In this document: positions 4,907 to 6,264 of the stretch, in pieces | Layout of the letters: every line of letters starts with the position of its first letter | How positions within the stretch are numbered: position 1 is the first letter of the stretch | Assembly (NCBI GenBank): GCA_027004335.1 | Contig: JALTID010000069.1 | Span: 1-6,264 of the forward strand | Direction of reading: 5' to 3' | Source of the DNA: a bacterium | Lineage (GTDB): Bacteria > JALSQH01 | DNA length: 6,264 nt | Made by a program: the position numbers and the translations under genes | Notes under the pieces: model-generated | Databases searched by the model: none | What the model was told of the DNA's origin: nothing | What the model saw: the letters and a program-made list of their open reading frames with translations, nothing else

Positions 4907-5767
4907 TTACTCCATCCCTTTATTAACAAATTCTTCTATTGATTCAAATAATTGAACAAATTTCTCCCTATATTGAGGCAAAGCCTCAACCACGGGAACA
5001 CCTTTTGAGTAGGCCTCAGCGATCTTCCTATCAAAGGGGATCTCCAGAAGAATTGGTATATTTTCATCCTCAGAGTATTTCCACAATTCTCTATCACCCA
5101 GGTCTGATCTATTTACTACAATCCCCATGGGTAAATTCATCCTTCTCAAAGTATCAACAGCAATCTTTAAATCATGCAGCCCAAAAGGAGTGGGCTCTGT
5201 AGCAAGTATTACAAAGTCTGAATCAATAACTGCTTCTACCATGGAATCTGAATTCCCGGGGGGAGAGTCAATTATTGTAATTCCTTCACCGGGGATTCTC
5301 TTCTTAAGCTGTGCAATTACGGGAGTAGGCATTGGTTCACCCAGATTTAACTTCGCATGAACAAGATGAATATCACTTTTTGCAGGCCCCTCCTCTAATT
5401 TAGCAGTTTCTCTTAAAACCATGGTGATCGCATCCTTGTGAGGCTTACATACTATCTGACAAGCATAACAACCATGGCATAATTCATCAAAGATCATCAA
5501 TTTTTTCCTCGCCACCAAAATAGCACTGTATTCACACGCATCAGCACACATCCCGCAGTAATCGCAACGGGTGAAATCTACCCTGGGTACCATGATCCCG
5601 AGGGGTTCAGTATTATTAAATTCAGGTTTTAAAAAAATATGGGCATTGGGTTCTTCCACATCACAATCAAAATAGTAAATGGGCTTTTTTTCTATGGAAA
5701 GGGCAAGATTCACAGCAACAGTGGTTTTCCCGGTACCCCCTTTTCCGCTGGCAACAGCTATTCTCAC
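4907..5767 (-). CDS. MinD/Mrp-superfamily P-loop ATPase with inserted 2x[4Fe-4S] ferredoxin domain (first copy)
   Basis: A 286-aa COG1149-type ATPase. Walker A GKGGTGKTT (8-16), FDCDVEEPNAHI (33-44), ferredoxin insert CDYCGMCADAC (Cys68, 71, 74, 78) and CHGCYACQIVC (Cys97, 100, 103, 107), then ITIIDSPPGNSDSM (163-176, Walker B/switch II), TEPTPFGLHDL (190-200) and NRSD (219-222). The second cluster set ends C-K-P-H-K-D-A-I, with residues inserted relative to the usual C-P-x-x-A-I. The start is GTG 5767, with GGAGG 6 nt upstream; this begins exactly at the conserved first beta strand (RIAVASGKGG). It lies 17 nt after the NifX-like gene and 3 nt before the second ATPase. The paired arrangement is typical of these proteins in anaerobes and of Desulfovibrio ORP loci. 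The proposed role is ATP-driven assembly or transfer of a metal cluster; the target is unknown. Confidence 0.93.
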   Translation of the reverse strand: MRIAVASGKGGTGKTTVAVNLALSIEKKPIYYFDCDVEEPNAHIFLKPEFNNTEPLGIMVPRVDFTRCDYCGMCADACEYSAILVARKKLMIFDELCHGCYACQIVCKPHKDAITMVLRETAKLEEGPAKSDIHLVHAKLNLGEPMPTPVIAQLKKRIPGEGITIIDSPPGNSDSMVEAVIDSDFVILATEPTPFGLHDLKIAVDTLRRMNLPMGIVVNRSDLGDRELWKYSEDENIPILLEIPFDRKIAEAYSKGVPVVEALPQYREKFVQLFESIEEFVNKGME

Positions 5768-5773
5768 TCTGTT

Positions 5774-5778
5774 CCTCC
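5774..5778 (-). promoter_or_regulatory. Ribosome binding site for the GTG-started first ATPase
   Basis: GGAGG on the minus strand, 6 nt before GTG 5767. It supports the non-ATG start, as no in-frame ATG lies nearby upstream. Confidence 0.75.
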
Positions 5779-5784
5779 ATTCAT

Positions 5785-6162
5785 TCAGTGATGATGATGC
5801 TCATGTCCTTCAGGGGGTTCAGAAGGTTCATGTATCTCTTCAAGCTCACCTCTATTGAAAGCATCCACAGCTTCTTTCACAGTCATGCCTTTTTTAGCTC
5901 TGTAAACTTTTACTTCAAATTCCTTAAGCACATCCCACGCTTTGGGTCCTACATTGATTCCGATAATGACATCTGATCCCTCTTTGATCAAATCCTGTGA
6001 GGCACCTGTACCTGCGCCCGAGGTTTTATTTGCATTCTGATTTACAACGGCCTTAAATTCCATGGTATCTGAATCAACAATTATAAGATATGGAGCTCGT
6101 GCATATCTTTCATCTACAAGGGAATCAATATTTGCCCCAGCAGCTGTGACTCCTATCTTCAT
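5785..6162 (-). CDS. NifX/NifB-like (COG1433, dinitrogenase Fe-Mo cofactor family) protein with His-rich tail
   Basis: A 125-aa protein of the small RNase H-like fold family that binds Fe-Mo or related metal clusters (NifX, NafY, the NifB C-terminal domain, Desulfovibrio orange protein). Family features: MKIGVTAAGANIDSLVDERY (1-20), ARAPYLIIVD (21-30), and GAGTGASQDLIKEGSDVII (49-67) followed by GINVGPKAWDVL (68-79). The tail (about 109-125) is Glu/Pro-rich and ends GHEHHHH, so with His111 it holds six histidines, a likely metal-binding segment. There are no cysteines, so any cluster would be held by other ligands or non-covalently, as in the orange protein. The protein is cytoplasmic. No nitrogenase genes are visible, so nitrogen fixation is not implied. 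Start ATG 6162 has AGGAGG 7 nt upstream and overlaps the preceding stop as ATGA. Confidence 0.92.
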   Translation of the reverse strand: MKIGVTAAGANIDSLVDERYARAPYLIIVDSDTMEFKAVVNQNANKTSGAGTGASQDLIKEGSDVIIGINVGPKAWDVLKEFEVKVYRAKKGMTVKEAVDAFNRGELEEIHEPSEPPEGHEHHHH

Positions 6163-6264
6163 CTTTTCTCCTCCTTTTTGCTTTTGTAGCTTTTAAATTT
6201 TTTCTTTTCCACATCAAATTCCATAAAATACTCCATCTCTCCGTTTAGAAGTTTCTTAATAATC
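6159..6264 (-). CDS. C-terminal end of an unidentified operon gene (cut by window edge)
   Basis: The last 34 codons of a minus-strand gene enter from the right edge and end with TGA 6161-6159, overlapping the ATG of the NifX-like gene as ATGA. The visible end reads IIKKLLNGEMEYFMEFDV followed by a Lys-rich tail ending KKEEKR. I do not recognise it. The open frame to the edge, the overlapping stop/start and the ribosome binding site for the next gene inside it all suggest a real gene co-transcribed with the ATPase operon. The operon promoter must therefore lie outside the window. Confidence 0.6.
   Translation of the reverse strand, partial: IIKKLLNGEMEYFMEFDVEKKKFKSYKSKKEEKR

Noticed and set aside
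4907-5767. MinD cell-division ATPase or NifH nitrogenase reductase
   Set aside because: The inserted ferredoxin module with eight cysteines places it with COG1149 ATPases; no C-terminal amphipathic MinD membrane helix is evident.
5788-5976. Plus-strand frame beginning with a run of methionines
   Set aside because: It is the antisense of the histidine codons of the NifX-like tail (CAT read as ATG) and has no independent support.
5785-6162. Evidence for nitrogen fixation from the NifX/NifB-like gene
   Set aside because: Stand-alone COG1433 proteins are common in anaerobes without nitrogenase, and no nif structural or cofactor genes are visible.

Overview
The window comes from a bacterium. It has bacterial EngB and Rel genes, strong AGGAGG-type ribosome binding sites, sigma-70-like promoters and a lipobox signal peptide. 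It is AT-rich (roughly 40% G+C by eye). Lys/Glu-rich proteins and a cluster of [4Fe-4S] proteins suggest an anaerobe, possibly thermophilic. The phylum cannot be fixed from the sequence alone. I see no mobile element, CRISPR array or rRNA.

Left block (about 1-1940, minus strand): reading in the direction of transcription, a PLP-dependent class I aminotransferase, the ribosome-assembly GTPase EngB (start overlapping the aminotransferase stop by 8 nt), then the first 40 codons of a Rel/SpoT (p)ppGpp synthetase/hydrolase, cut by the window edge. A short AT-rich gap with an imperfect palindrome separates engB from rel.

Middle (about 1941-3365): an 82-bp divergent intergenic region carries a near-consensus promoter (TTGATT-17-TATACT). 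It drives a plus-strand gene for a 407-aa lipoprotein of unknown function. Six nucleotides after its stop begins a promoter for a tRNA-Val(CAC) gene. That tRNA is canonical everywhere except the acceptor stem, where two of seven pairs are mismatched.

Right block (3369-6264, minus strand, convergent with the tRNA and only 3 bp from it): a tightly packed operon. In transcription order it holds the tail of an unidentified gene, a small NifX/NifB-like (COG1433, dinitrogenase iron-molybdenum cofactor family) protein with a histidine-rich tail, two tandem MinD/Mrp-type P-loop ATPases each with an inserted 2x[4Fe-4S] ferredoxin module, a DUF59 (MIP18/SufT-like) protein, and a 2x[4Fe-4S] ferredoxin with a charged helical N-terminus. 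Five of these six genes are recognisable. Junctions are an ATGA overlap, 17 nt, 3 nt, a 17-nt overlap and a roughly 70-nt overlap. The gene set resembles the 'orange protein' (ORP) loci of Desulfovibrio, with two paired ferredoxin-MinD ATPases and a COG1433 metal-cluster protein, plus added DUF59 and ferredoxin partners. The likely theme is ATP-dependent assembly or transfer of an iron-sulfur or heterometal cluster. That function is inference; no member here has a proven role from sequence alone.
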